DNA of 64,000 bases. Origin: Sulfurospirillum oryzae (GTDB taxonomy: Bacteria > Campylobacterota > Campylobacteria > Campylobacterales > Sulfurospirillaceae). The notes beneath the pieces are model-generated. The model had not been told where the DNA came from. It worked only from the letters and a program-made list of their open reading frames with translations, and did no database searches. Below, piece after piece: positions 15,927 through 24,829 of the stretch (position 1 is the first letter of the stretch; every line of letters begins with the position of its first letter). The DNA lies in NCBI RefSeq assembly GCF_025770725.1, contig NZ_JANZKZ010000002.1:1-64000 (forward strand), written 5' to 3'. The position numbers were made by a program, and so were the translations under genes.

Positions 15927-17540
15927 ATGTTTTTTGCGACGATTAAAAGAAAATTGTTTCTTATGTTGAGTATTTTATTGATAGGCGTTGTGATTTTAGG
16001 GTACGAAATTGTACTATTAAGCCATGATGGGAAAATGGCAGCAACAAGGCTATGGATCATTGGAAAAGTCGAGACACATGTGGCTCAAAGTATGATGGAA
16101 TTAAGAGGCTTCCAACTTTTTACTGATTCGAAGCGATTGGAAGCATTTGAACAAAATTATAAAGAATCACTCTCATCGATAGATACACTTTTTCCCATTT
16201 TACTTGCAAAAGTAAATCAAGATAGAATTTCCACACTGAAACGCGATGTCGAGAAATGGTATTCTATTAGTGGGCAACGCATTGTGTTGCTACAAAAATA
16301 TGGATCTATTATTCAAGAGAACTCTTTTGCTCAAACAAACAAGGCTGAATATGAAGCGTTTAAGACATTAACGCTCCAATCTGCGGCACTTTTTGATGCT
16401 ATTATTTATCAAACAAATGTATTGGGCGAGAGTGTGAAAGAAGTTAATTTTGATAGCCTTGATAGCAGTGCAATGACGGGGAAAATAGCTCTGGGCGCCG
16501 TCTCGTTTTTCTTGCTTCTCCTTTTTGGAATCACCAACCAAAGCATTCAAAAATCTGTTATCAACGCAAAGCAATGGATAGAGTACATTCAAAATCATAA
16601 AGATTTACATGTAAAGATAGAAACAGGTTCAAACGATGAGATTAATGACACTATGAACTCGTTAAATCTGCTTTTAGATGAGATAGCACAAACGCTTAAT
16701 GTTGCAAAAAATAACGCTATTGAAAATGCCTCTGTTGCGGAGGAACTTTCACAAACAAGCTTTCAAATTGGGCGAAGGGCGGAAGAAGAAGCAGGCATTG
16801 TGACCGCAACGACTCAAGAGGCGCAACAGGTTTTAGTGCAGATGGAAGAGATGAACCAGAGTAGCTATGAAGCAGAAAATATAACCCTTCAGGCACAAAA
16901 GAGTTTGATGATCGCACAACAATCTTTACATGAGACATTGACGCAACTTAATGAAACTGTTCAAATTGAAGCAAAAATGAATGATCGCCTCAATCATCTT
17001 TCAACCGAAGCAGTTCAAGTCAAGTCGGTTTTAAATGTTATTAGTGAGATAGCCGATCAAACCAATCTTTTAGCCCTTAATGCTGCTATTGAAGCGGCAC
17101 GCGCGGGAGAACATGGACGCGGTTTTGCCGTAGTGGCAGATGAGGTGCGAAAATTGGCAGAGCGAACACAAAAAAGTCTATTGGAAACCAATACGACAGT
17201 CAATTTGATTGTTCAGTCCATCAACGACATTAGTGGCGAGATGAATGCAAACAGCGTACGTATTCATGCACTATGTGATCTTTCTGAAAAAGTTTCGCTT
17301 CAAACCGATGAAGCTGTTTCAATGCTCAATCAAACTACAGATGTCACCCATCATGTCGTTTTGAAAATGAAAGCGAACATGCAACTTGTTAATGACGCTG
17401 TTATCAATAAAATGAGCTTAATTAATGAACTCTCAAGCTCAAATGCGAGAAGTGTTGAAGAGATTGCATCTTCTGCCAAATACGTATCGACTTTGGCAGA
17501 GTCACTTAGTCAGTCTCTCGCTGTTTTTAAAACAGCATAA
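15927..17540 (+). CDS. Methyl-accepting chemotaxis protein
   Basis: A 537-residue chemoreceptor. It has a membrane helix at about 10-30, a helical periplasmic sensor of about 150 residues (30-180), a second helix at about 184-202, a HAMP-like linker and the cytoplasmic signalling domain with the invariant hairpin tip [22 protein letters not shown]. The sensor looks like a four-helix bundle with no PAS or Cache motifs that I can name. Closeness to the NO reductase hints at sensing of nitrogen oxides or redox state, but that is guesswork. A strong terminator follows. Confidence 0.93.
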   Translation: MFFATIKRKLFLMLSILLIGVVILGYEIVLLSHDGKMAATRLWIIGKVETHVAQSMMELRGFQLFTDSKRLEAFEQNYKESLSSIDTLFPILLAKVNQDRISTLKRDVEKWYSISGQRIVLLQKYGSIIQENSFAQTNKAEYEAFKTLTLQSAALFDAIIYQTNVLGESVKEVNFDSLDSSAMTGKIALGAVSFFLLLLFGITNQSIQKSVINAKQWIEYIQNHKDLHVKIETGSNDEINDTMNSLNLLLDEIAQTLNVAKNNAIENASVAEELSQTSFQIGRRAEEEAGIVTATTQEAQQVLVQMEEMNQSSYEAENITLQAQKSLMIAQQSLHETLTQLNETVQIEAKMNDRLNHLSTEAVQVKSVLNVISEIADQTNLLALNAAIEAARAGEHGRGFAVVADEVRKLAERTQKSLLETNTTVNLIVQSINDISGEMNANSVRIHALCDLSEKVSLQTDEAVSMLNQTTDVTHHVVLKMKANMQLVNDAVINKMSLINELSSSNARSVEEIASSAKYVSTLAESLSQSLAVFKTA

Positions 17541-17565
17541 GGATGAGGAGAAATTCTCCTCATCC
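17541..17565 (+). terminator. Terminator of the chemoreceptor gene
   Basis: A 12-bp perfect stem (GGATGAGGAGAA / TTCTCCTCATCC) with a single-base loop, then CTTGAGTTTTT. It starts immediately after the stop codon. Its right arm overlaps the end of the metE relic. Confidence 0.85.
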
Positions 17566-17645
17566 CTTGAGTTTTTAAACTACAATCAGGGTTAATCCAA
17601 AGCTCCTCTTGAAGAATCACTTACAAACGTACCTTGGCTACTCAC
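17562..17645 (-). pseudogene. Relic of the metE 3' end
   Basis: Read on the minus strand, this segment translates as L-stop-VILQEELWINPDCSLKTQG, against LQVLPKEQLWINPDCGLKTRG near the C terminus of the intact MetE encoded at 18944-21139. The core CAATCAGGGTTAATCCA is identical in both. Upstream codons align weakly and contain another stop. It is a decayed fragment lying about 1.3 kb from the intact gene, with the arsenite exporter between them. The remaining 17646-17800 holds only promoter-like AT-rich sequence. Confidence 0.8.
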
Positions 17646-17713
17646 TTATTTTCAACACTTAGCACACGTAACAAATACATTTAGAGTATGCTATGTTCAT
17701 GCTATGAAATTGA

Positions 17714-17719
17714 TATAAT
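17714..17719 (+). promoter_or_regulatory. Extended -10 promoter upstream of the arsenite exporter
   Basis: TGATATAAT fits the extended -10 form TGnTATAAT. If used, the message has a leader of about 115 bases before the start codon at 17840. Confidence 0.5.
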
Positions 17720-17806
17720 ATTATTTAATAAATGTTTGAGATAAAGTTGCTGGGTCAAACTGGCTCATTTACATCGGTTGTTTGTTTCTACGAATGAACA
17801 ATTTAA

Positions 17807-17822
17807 ATCAATATATGTTGAT
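17807..17822 (+). promoter_or_regulatory. ArsR-like operator
   Basis: ATCAA-TATATG-TTGAT is a perfect 5-bp inverted repeat with a 6-base spacer, 18 bp before the exporter start codon. This resembles sites bound by ArsR/SmtB repressors. No arsR gene is in the window. Confidence 0.5.
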
Positions 17823-17839
17823 ATGTAAAGGATGTTGTA

Positions 17840-18895
17840 ATGGAAAATGAATCTACAAAACCCGCTTCGGGCATGGGCTTTTTTGAGCGTTATCTCACCG
17901 TATGGGTGATATTGTGTATTATCGCGGGTGTGGCTATTGGTCAGTTTCTTCCTATCATTCCACACACCTTGAGCCGTTTTGAATACGCCAATGTCTCCAT
18001 TCCTATAGCCATTCTGATTTGGCTTATGATTTACCCGATGATGCTCAAAATCGACTTTGCGAGTATTTTGGATGCGGGTAAAAAACCTAAAGGGTTGTGT
18101 ATTACGTGTACGGTCAATTGGTTGATTAAACCTTTTACCATGTATCTTATCTCCGCTTTCTTTTTTAAAGTTCTGTTTGTAAACTTTTTGCCTGAAAATC
18201 TCGCCAATGAATACTTAGCCGGTGCGATCTTACTAGGAGCAGCACCTTGTACGGCAATGGTGTTTGTATGGAGTCATCTCACCAAAGGCGATGCTGCTTA
18301 TACCTTGATCCAAGTTGCCGTCAATGACCTTATCTTGCTGATTGCATTTACTCCCATTGTGGCTTTTTTACTGGGTGTGAGCAATGTATTTGTACCTTAT
18401 GACACTCTGTTTTTATCGGTCATTTTGTTTGTAGTCATTCCCTTGTTAAGCGGTTATCTCTCAAGACGGTACATCATCAAGCACAAAGGGCTTGGTTACT
18501 TTGAAAATGTGTTTATTAAAAAATTTGATAAAACCACCATTCTTGGGCTTTTGCTGACGCTTATTATTATCTTTACGTTTCAGGGCGATGTTATTTTAAA
18601 CAATCCTCTGCATGTTCTTTTGATCGCTATTCCACTCACCATTCAAACCTTTTTTATTTTTTATATATCGTATGGTTGGGCACGTGTATGGAAGCTTCCT
18701 CATAACATTGCTGCACCTGCTGGAATGATCGGGGCGAGTAACTTTTTTGAGCTTTCCGTAGCCGTAGCGATTACTCTTTTTGGCTTGCAATCAGGTGCAA
18801 CATTGGCGACAGTTGTGGGCGTTCTTGTGGAAGTCCCTGTTATGTTAGCACTGGTACGCGTTGCGAACAATACTAGACATTGGTTTGAAAAGTAA
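17840..18895 (+). CDS. ACR3-family arsenite efflux transporter
   Basis: A 351-residue inner membrane protein with about ten helices. Family landmarks are FERYLTVWVILCIIAGVAIG at the start, IWLMIYPMMLKIDF, the conserved cysteine in GAAPCTAMVFVWSHLTKGD, and PAGMIGASNFFELSVAVAITLFG. The motif and length fit ACR3 rather than ArsB. It exports arsenite using the proton-motive force. AAAGGATG precedes the ATG. There is no arsenate reductase or arsR beside it, so arsenite is either met directly or reduced by products of genes elsewhere. Confidence 0.92.
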   Translation: MENESTKPASGMGFFERYLTVWVILCIIAGVAIGQFLPIIPHTLSRFEYANVSIPIAILIWLMIYPMMLKIDFASILDAGKKPKGLCITCTVNWLIKPFTMYLISAFFFKVLFVNFLPENLANEYLAGAILLGAAPCTAMVFVWSHLTKGDAAYTLIQVAVNDLILLIAFTPIVAFLLGVSNVFVPYDTLFLSVILFVVIPLLSGYLSRRYIIKHKGLGYFENVFIKKFDKTTILGLLLTLIIIFTFQGDVILNNPLHVLLIAIPLTIQTFFIFYISYGWARVWKLPHNIAAPAGMIGASNFFELSVAVAITLFGLQSGATLATVVGVLVEVPVMLALVRVANNTRHWFEK

Positions 18896-18909
18896 AGAAA
18901 AAAACGTGA

Positions 18910-18937
18910 GCTACGAGAGGAAAACTCCCCTCGTAGC
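18910..18937. terminator. Convergent terminator between the arsenite exporter and metE
   Basis: GCTACGAGAGG / CCCCTCGTAGC, 11-bp stem with one mismatch and a 6-base loop, in the 48-bp gap between convergent stop codons. The A run on its left serves the minus strand. Confidence 0.75.
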
Positions 18938-18943
18938 AAACGC

Positions 18944-21139
18944 TTAACGCGCTAAATGCACGGCTTTAATCATGTTGGTTAAAGCCGCTTTTGTCTCACT
19001 CCATCCTCTTGTTTTAAGCCCGCAATCAGGGTTAATCCAGAGTTGCTCTTTAGGAAGCACTTGCAAGAACGCTTTGATCTGCTCGCTCATCTCCTCCACA
19101 CTTGGAACGCGAGGCGAGTGGATGTCATACACACCCGGTCCAATTTGCGCTTTGTAGTTTGCTTTTTGAAAGACTTTAAGTAGCTTATTGCCACTGCGTG
19201 AAGTCTCGATGGTGATGACATCGGCATCCATGCGCTCTATCGTGTCGATGATGTCATTGAAGTTGCTGTAACACATGTGCGTGTGAATCTGTGTTTGATC
19301 CCATGCAATCCCAATTGAAGCTTTGAAACTCTCCACCGCCCATTTTTCATAGGCTTTGATTTTCTCTTCGCGCAGAGGATACCCCTCCTTGAACGCCGCT
19401 TCATCGACTTGAATGATCTTGATGTCATGACGTTGAAGCTCATCGACCTCTTCGGCGATTGCACGTGCGACTTCAAAAGCAACTTCACTTTTAGGAATGT
19501 CATCGCGTACAAATGACCAGTTGAGAATGGTCACAGGCCCTGTGAGCATGCCTTTCATTGGCTTATCGCTCAAGCTTTGCGCATAAACCGTCCAGTCGAC
19601 GCTTAGAGATTGTTTACGGCTCACACTTCCATAAAGAAGAGGTGGCTTGACACAACGACTGCCATAGCTTTGAACCCAACCATTTTCACTAAAGGCAAAA
19701 CCCTCTAAGAGTTCACCAAAGTACTCGACCATGTCGTTGCGCTCGAACTCGCCATGTACTAAAACATCCAGTCCCAGTTCCTCTTGGAGCTCAACGCACT
19801 CTTTGATCGATTCTTTTAAAGATGCCTCATACTGCTCACGTGAAATCTCACCTTTTTTATAGGCATTGCGCACGGTTCTCGTCTCTTTAGTTTGAGGAAA
19901 CGAGCCGATGGTGGTGGTAGGGAAAAGTGGCAGATTCAGCTCTTTTTGTTGTAAGGCAAAACGGGTAGCGTAAGGTGATCTGGTGTAGGCAATGGCACTG
20001 TTTTTAACCGGAGTTGCTTTTTTAGCGCAGATGCTAGCAACAGGTTTTTCTCTTTTTTCCCAAAGGGTATTGATCTGCTCTAACTCTTCAAGTTTTTCCA
20101 GTGCAAAACTGAGGCGACTTTTAGCTTCAGGTGCCATTTTCTCTTCAAAACGGGTTGAAAAAGGTACATGTAACAGCGAGCATGAAGTGGAAATAATGAT
20201 TTGCTTAGGATCAATTTTTTCGCTTATTCTTTCCAACAATTCATACGTTTTTGAGGCATTGTTTTTCCAAACATTGCGCCCATCGATGAGCCCAGCAATA
20301 AGTACTTTATCGTTTACATGTAAAAGGGCATCCAGATTTTCTTCACCGTAAACAAAATCAAGCCCAATCGCCCAAATAGGGCAGTTCCCTAAAATGACAA
20401 CGGCTTCATTGGCACGATCAAAATAGGTCACTACGGCGATTTTTAAGTTTTTGCTGACACTTCCTAATGTTCGATAAGCAATTTTAAGCAGGCTTAAAAA
20501 TTTTGGTTCTAAGCTTTTTGCACATAAAGGCTCATCAAATTGTACGACGATGTTTTCGCCTAAACTTTCAATGGCTTTTAGCACTTTGATATATGCCTCA
20601 AGAATTCCATCAAAAAGTGAAAAAATATCGCTTCCATCAATAGAATTTGAGAGTGCTAAGAAAGTCAATGGTCCGATCAGGTTTATCTTAGGATTGACGC
20701 CATGCTCTCTAGCCTCAAGATACTCTTCTGCAATTTTGGAGATGTCAACGTGAAAGTTCATGTTGGCATGAATTTCAGGCACAATGTAGTGGTAATTGGT
20801 GTTAAACCACTTGGTCATCTCCATTGCTGCACGTTCATCGTCGCCTCTTGCCATTGCAAAGTAACGCGCTGTTTTATCTTCAATATTTGCAAAGCGTGAA
20901 GGAATGGCTCCTAGCATTACGGTAGTGTCAAGCATCGTGTCGTACAGACTAAAGTCATTGCACGAGATAAAGTCTATATGACGCTCTTTTTGGTAGTTCC
21001 AATGGCGTGCACGCAATGTTTTTGCAACTGTTTTCACCGCTTCAAAATCTGTTTTTCCTGCCCAATACGCCTCTAATGCGAATTTGAGCTCACGTTTTTC
21101 CCCAATGCGAGGGAAACCGGTAACATAAGTTTGTGACAT
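18944..21139 (-). CDS. metE: Cobalamin-independent methionine synthase
   Basis: Transfers a methyl group from methyltetrahydropteroyl-triglutamate to homocysteine to make methionine. The 731 residues are close to the usual 750, with both halves of the double barrel. The zinc ligands are seen as HMC in QTHMCYSNF, E in VITIETSRSG and C in WINPDCGLKTRGW. The N-terminal half has FPRIGEKRELK and the linker region LFPTTTIGSFPQT marks the start of the second barrel. It is preceded by a leader of nearly 500 bases ending in a terminator-like hairpin, so it is probably controlled by attenuation. Confidence 0.96.
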   Translation of the reverse strand: MSQTYVTGFPRIGEKRELKFALEAYWAGKTDFEAVKTVAKTLRARHWNYQKERHIDFISCNDFSLYDTMLDTTVMLGAIPSRFANIEDKTARYFAMARGDDERAAMEMTKWFNTNYHYIVPEIHANMNFHVDISKIAEEYLEAREHGVNPKINLIGPLTFLALSNSIDGSDIFSLFDGILEAYIKVLKAIESLGENIVVQFDEPLCAKSLEPKFLSLLKIAYRTLGSVSKNLKIAVVTYFDRANEAVVILGNCPIWAIGLDFVYGEENLDALLHVNDKVLIAGLIDGRNVWKNNASKTYELLERISEKIDPKQIIISTSCSLLHVPFSTRFEEKMAPEAKSRLSFALEKLEELEQINTLWEKREKPVASICAKKATPVKNSAIAYTRSPYATRFALQQKELNLPLFPTTTIGSFPQTKETRTVRNAYKKGEISREQYEASLKESIKECVELQEELGLDVLVHGEFERNDMVEYFGELLEGFAFSENGWVQSYGSRCVKPPLLYGSVSRKQSLSVDWTVYAQSLSDKPMKGMLTGPVTILNWSFVRDDIPKSEVAFEVARAIAEEVDELQRHDIKIIQVDEAAFKEGYPLREEKIKAYEKWAVESFKASIGIAWDQTQIHTHMCYSNFNDIIDTIERMDADVITIETSRSGNKLLKVFQKANYKAQIGPGVYDIHSPRVPSVEEMSEQIKAFLQVLPKEQLWINPDCGLKTRGWSETKAALTNMIKAVHLAR

Positions 21140-21164
21140 ACTTCTTTTCCTTGTTCATTTACAC

Positions 21165-21189
21165 ATCAAAAAAGCACTGCTTTTTTGAT
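21165..21189 (-). terminator. Terminator-like hairpin just upstream of metE (candidate attenuator)
   Basis: ATCAAAAAAGC and GCTTTTTTGAT form a perfect 11-bp stem with a 3-base loop. On the minus strand the stem ends in a T run. It lies 25 bp before the metE start codon and after the promoter, so it must be read through for metE to be expressed. Confidence 0.7.
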
Positions 21190-21616
21190 AAATTAAGCCA
21201 GCGCATGCATGCGTGGCAAAGCTCGTTGTTTAATGGTTGAAAGAAAGGAAAAAGGGGAGGATGAACACCGGTTCGGCGGAAGCTGAAGTAGCGGGAGTGG
21301 CAGTTGCATTTACGTCTTTTTTTGGCACGCTTTATGGCAGAGTGGGCGCGTTTTGCAAACAGTCGACTGCATTTGCACAGTCTTGGGCGGTACGATGAGA
21401 CAAATCCGAGAAGAGCAGCGCTAAGAGGTGGCGGATCGTCCTCAACGGCTTCTTGGTCACACGTGTCGGCAAAGAGGCGGGTGGTATGCAATAGGCGTGT
21501 TTGATGGCGTTTGGTTTTGTATTCAATCGTAGAAGCTTGAATAGAAGCGAGCCTAAAGTAGCCCTTTTTGCCAAAGCCCAGAGGCAGTCTCACGTGTTGT
21601 GCATCCTTAAATTTGA
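21190..21616 (-). promoter_or_regulatory. metE: Long GC-rich metE leader of unknown class
   Basis: About 425 bases separate the -10 box at 21624-21629 from the hairpin at 21165-21189. The stretch is clearly richer in G and C than its surroundings and includes a perfect CGCATGCATGCG palindrome (21202-21213). Both strands carry open frames of 45 to 158 codons, but none has recognisable protein motifs. I could not fit it to a cobalamin, SAM or SAH riboswitch. It may be a riboswitch, an independent small RNA, or a degraded gene. Confidence 0.5.
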
Positions 21617-21623
21617 TGGCGGC

Positions 21624-21629
21624 ATTATA
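21624..21629 (-). promoter_or_regulatory. Extended -10 promoter of the metE leader
   Basis: TTGTGCTATAATG on the minus strand has the TGnTATAAT form. The same TGTGCTATAAT core occurs before rpiB and sdaA. A TTACATGTAA palindrome sits where a -35 box would be. Confidence 0.65.
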
Positions 21630-21639
21630 GCACAATGGT

Positions 21640-21649
21640 TTACATGTAA
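21640..21649. repeat. TTACATGTAA palindrome
   Basis: Lies between the divergent metE leader promoter and htpX, about 10 bp upstream of the metE -10 box. Confidence 0.95.
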
Positions 21650-21717
21650 AAATTGTGCGAAAAATTATTTACCAATCTTGGGTAAAATGAGTGTTTAATT
21701 TTCTCAAAGGAACGCAG

Positions 21718-22575
21718 ATGGAAGTCATAAAAACGGTTGTCCTATTGACCTTGATGACACTCTTATTTGTCTGGGTTGGTGGCATGATGGGAGGAACGCA
21801 GGGCATGCTTATCGCTCTTGTGATGGCAGGTGTTATGAACTTTGTGAGCTATTTTTACTCTGACCAACTTGTCTTGCGCCACTACAATGCTGTGCCTGTG
21901 TCGCGTCAAGAAGCCAATGGACTTTATACTATTGTTGAGCGTTTAAGCCAAAAAGCCAATCTTCCGCTTCCTCAAGTTTACATTATTCCCGATTCAACGC
22001 CCAACGCGTTTGCCACCGGACGCAACCCAAAACATGCCGCAGTTGCAGTCACCGAAGGGCTTTTACAGCTTTTAGATGATGAGGAGGTTGAAGCGGTTTT
22101 AGCGCATGAACTCAGTCATGTAAGACATTATGATATTTTAGTGGGAACCATTGCCGCAACCATCGCAGGAGCGATTGGTGTGATTGCCAATATGTTGCAA
22201 TTTGGAGCTATCTTTGGAGGTGGCGATAGGGAAAATAGACCAAATCCTATTGTAATGATCGCTCTTGCCATCATTTTGCCTCTTGCGGCAGCGGTGATAC
22301 AAATGGCGATTAGTCGCAATCGTGAATATATGGCAGATGAGGGAGCGGCTCGTTTGACACGTCATCCAGAGTGGCTTCAAAGCGCACTGGCAAAACTTTC
22401 GAACTACAACCGACAAGGCATGGTGCATGAGGCAACGCCAGAGAGTGCGCATCTGTTTATCGTCAATCCTTTTTCGGGTAAAGATATTTCGTTTGCTTCG
22501 CTTTTTTCAACGCACCCATCTACGGAAGATCGCATTGCGCGACTTGAAGAGCTCAAATTAGAGTTAAAATCATAA
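21718..22575 (+). CDS. htpX: Membrane zinc metalloprotease HtpX
   Basis: An M48 protease that helps remove damaged inner membrane proteins. The 285 residues have two N-terminal membrane helices, the HELSH zinc motif in [11 protein letters not shown], two more helices and the third zinc ligand region [16 protein letters not shown]. The ATG at 21718 is chosen over the upstream GTG at 21691 because AAAGGA lies six bases before it and the length then matches HtpX of other bacteria. It is divergent from metE. Confidence 0.93.
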   Translation: MEVIKTVVLLTLMTLLFVWVGGMMGGTQGMLIALVMAGVMNFVSYFYSDQLVLRHYNAVPVSRQEANGLYTIVERLSQKANLPLPQVYIIPDSTPNAFATGRNPKHAAVAVTEGLLQLLDDEEVEAVLAHELSHVRHYDILVGTIAATIAGAIGVIANMLQFGAIFGGGDRENRPNPIVMIALAIILPLAAAVIQMAISRNREYMADEGAARLTRHPEWLQSALAKLSNYNRQGMVHEATPESAHLFIVNPFSGKDISFASLFSTHPSTEDRIARLEELKLELKS

Positions 22576-22642
22576 GGCGAACTTAAAATCTTTGCGCTAA
22601 AATGAGCTATATTTTAAGGTAAAAAGTACATTACCATCTACA

Positions 22643-22652
22643 TTACATGTAA
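22643..22652. repeat. TTACATGTAA palindrome
   Basis: Ends 10 bp before the cupin start codon, directly abutting its AAGGAT ribosome binding site. Confidence 0.95.
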
Positions 22653-22662
22653 AGGATATAAG

Positions 22663-23034
22663 ATGAAAAAATCACTCCACGAAATTCCAAGTACACCGCT
22701 TCAAGCAGGCGAGGGTGCGAGTATGCAAATGCTGATTTCTCCAGAAGTTGCGCCTCATTTTGCGATGCGCAAATTTGTTCTTAAAAAAGATGGACACATG
22801 CCATTTCATACCAATACGGTTGAACATGAGCAGTATGTTTTAAAAGGCAAAGCCAGAGTTCAAATGGGAGATGAGAGTTTCATCGCTGTAAAAGACGACA
22901 TTATTTTTGTCCCAGCAGGTGTGCCTCATTCGTATCATGTAATTGGCGATGAAGATTATGAATTTTTATGCCTCGTTCCAAACAAAGATGACACAATAGA
23001 GATGGTTCCCACAGGTTCAATCAGTGGCTGTTAG
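22663..23034 (+). CDS. Small cupin-domain protein
   Basis: A 123-residue single-domain cupin. The metal-binding motif 1 is visible as MPFHTNTVEHEQYVLKGKARVQMG (two His and a Glu) and motif 2 as DIIFVPAGVPHSYHV. Such proteins bind a metal and may act as small dioxygenases, isomerases or sensors; nothing here fixes the activity. Its last 11 bases overlap the next gene, a transporter, so the two may work on one compound. Confidence 0.82.
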   Translation: MKKSLHEIPSTPLQAGEGASMQMLISPEVAPHFAMRKFVLKKDGHMPFHTNTVEHEQYVLKGKARVQMGDESFIAVKDDIIFVPAGVPHSYHVIGDEDYEFLCLVPNKDDTIEMVPTGSISGC

Positions 23035-24190
23035 AGCGCACTTACAACCAATTGTCGCAGGCATTTTGGTTGTATTTGCCTGTTTAGGGCTAGCTCGTTT
23101 TGCGTTTGGTATGATTCTTCCTAGCATGCAAGGCGAGCTTTTGATGAACGCTACTGAAGCTGGCATTGTTGGCAGTGCCAATTTTGTGGGTTATTTTATA
23201 GGTCTTTTTGTCACATCACAGTTTTACCGTAAATTTGGTGCGGCAACACTGATAACACGTTCTTTACTAACCCAGGCGATCAGCATGATCTTTATGGCAC
23301 TGGCTCCCAACTACTGGAGTGCGGCGATGATTTTTGCCGTAACGGGTTTTTTTGGAGCGCAGGCGAATATTGCGATTATGACTTACATTGCTCAAGTTGT
23401 TCCCTCTCATATCAAAGGACAAGCAACAGGCTTGGTGGTTGCTGGGATTGGCTGTGGCATTATTACCAGCGGTATCATTGTTCCGTATCTTGAATTTTTT
23501 CCTTTCCCTGAGTGGCGGGTAGGGTGGAGCTTGTTTGCGCTCATCATTGTGTTGATCGCTTGGTTTGCACACGGCACACTTAAAGCGTTTCCAATTCACA
23601 GTTCCCTCTCTTCTCATCACGATAGCCTTGAGTTCAAAACGATTTTAAGTTCACGTGCCTTCTTGAAAACAGGTGTTCTGTTTGGAATTTTTGGGATGAC
23701 TGCCATTATGTTTATGACCTTTTTTGTCTTGACGGCCGTTCGTAAATGGGGTGTAAGTACGGAGATTTCAGGGACATTTTGGTCAATCTTAGGCATTGCG
23801 AGTCTCTTCTCAGGACCTTTGTTTGGTTTTGTGAGTGATAGAATGGGGCGCTACAAAACGCTTGGAATTCTTTTTTTAGTGCAAGCAACAGCGCATGCTA
23901 TGCTCGCTTCAACACTTCCTTCTGGTTGGCTTTTTGTCTCCGCAACACTCTTTGGGCTTTCTACTTGGGCAGTGCCTTCCATTATGGCCACTTTAAGTAC
24001 GGAGTTATTTGGCACACAGCATACGGCACGCATTTTGAGCTTGCTTACGCTCTTTTTTGGCGTAGGGCAGATTGTAGGGCCTTTGCTTTCAGGCATAATG
24101 ATTGATTTTACAGGCGATTTTAGCGTGAGTTTTATAACCTCTGCACTCTGTTTGCTTGGTGCGATGATTATTTCATGGATAAGCCTCTAA
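23024..24190 (+). CDS. MFS transporter, YbfB/YjiJ type
   Basis: A 388-residue major facilitator protein with twelve hydrophobic helices. The first helix (GILVVFACLGLARFAFGMILPSMQ) is the characteristic start of the YbfB/YjiJ group, and the loop GFVSDRMGRYK is the MFS signature in the second half. The start is a GTG inside the cupin gene; later ATG codons would remove the first helix, so the overlap is probably real and implies translational coupling. The substrate is unknown. Confidence 0.83.
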   Translation: MAVRAHLQPIVAGILVVFACLGLARFAFGMILPSMQGELLMNATEAGIVGSANFVGYFIGLFVTSQFYRKFGAATLITRSLLTQAISMIFMALAPNYWSAAMIFAVTGFFGAQANIAIMTYIAQVVPSHIKGQATGLVVAGIGCGIITSGIIVPYLEFFPFPEWRVGWSLFALIIVLIAWFAHGTLKAFPIHSSLSSHHDSLEFKTILSSRAFLKTGVLFGIFGMTAIMFMTFFVLTAVRKWGVSTEISGTFWSILGIASLFSGPLFGFVSDRMGRYKTLGILFLVQATAHAMLASTLPSGWLFVSATLFGLSTWAVPSIMATLSTELFGTQHTARILSLLTLFFGVGQIVGPLLSGIMIDFTGDFSVSFITSALCLLGAMIISWISL

Positions 24191-24198
24191 AAAGAGGA

Positions 24199-24735
24199 TT
24201 ATTCACGTTGGAGTTGCTTTAAGTAGACAAGACCTTCTTCCCAAAGTCCTAAATTGCTAGCAGTGTTGATATGTCCTTTTTCGCCAATATTTACAAAATG
24301 ACTTCCCCATGCTTTGGCTAAATCTTGCGCGTAAGTAAGGCTTCCATAAGGGTCATTACTGCTTGCGATGATGATGCTTGGAAAGCCAAAAGATAGCAGA
24401 GGTGTTTGTTCAAAACCTTCGGCAATACGTGGAAATGAGCTTGTTGTTGGATCGGGTGGCGCGACAATCAGTGCGCCTTTGATGCGAGTGTGATTTTGAG
24501 AAGCTGCCCAGTGCGCAAGAACTAAACAGCCAATACTATGCGCAACAATAATGACATCTTGACCTGCTTGCTTAACACTTTTTTCAAGTTTCTCAACCCA
24601 TTCTTGACAGATAGGATGCTCCCAATCACGCTGTTCTACGCGTTTGAAATCAGCATGTTCTTTTTCCCAAAGTGTTTGCCAATGCATTTCTCCTGAGCCT
24701 TGATAGCCGGGTAAAATCAGTACCGATGTTGCCAT
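24199..24735 (-). CDS. RBBP9/YdeN-type serine hydrolase
   Basis: A 178-residue alpha/beta hydrolase. It begins with LILPGYQGSGEMHWQTLWE, contains the nucleophile elbow AHSIG, an Asp in the SSNDPYGS segment and a C-terminal His in KGHINTAS. This matches the small RBBP9/YdeN family of esterases with no settled substrate. It is convergent with the transporter gene and has its own start upstream. Confidence 0.85.
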   Translation of the reverse strand: MATSVLILPGYQGSGEMHWQTLWEKEHADFKRVEQRDWEHPICQEWVEKLEKSVKQAGQDVIIVAHSIGCLVLAHWAASQNHTRIKGALIVAPPDPTTSSFPRIAEGFEQTPLLSFGFPSIIIASSNDPYGSLTYAQDLAKAWGSHFVNIGEKGHINTASNLGLWEEGLVYLKQLQRE

Positions 24736-24829
24736 AAATCCCTCATATACTAAAATAAAAATGTATTGTAGTCTAGCATGACTTAAGAGAGTCTAGGTTA
24801 TGATAATATCAAAAAAATAAGGAGTTTTG

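Noticed and set aside
21139-21616. Cobalamin riboswitch upstream of metE
   Set aside because: The position is right and fragments such as AAAAAGGG, CCCGCC and GGACGATCCGCC recall parts of the class, but the conserved GGTGnnAATCC segment and a proper B12 box (AGYCAGGAGACCTGCC) are absent and the spacing is wrong.
21159-21635. 158-codon minus-strand frame as a protein gene
   Set aside because: Composition (many Arg, Cys, Pro, His), no recognisable motif, overlap with a promoter and a terminator hairpin, and competing frames on the other strand all suggest a non-coding leader.
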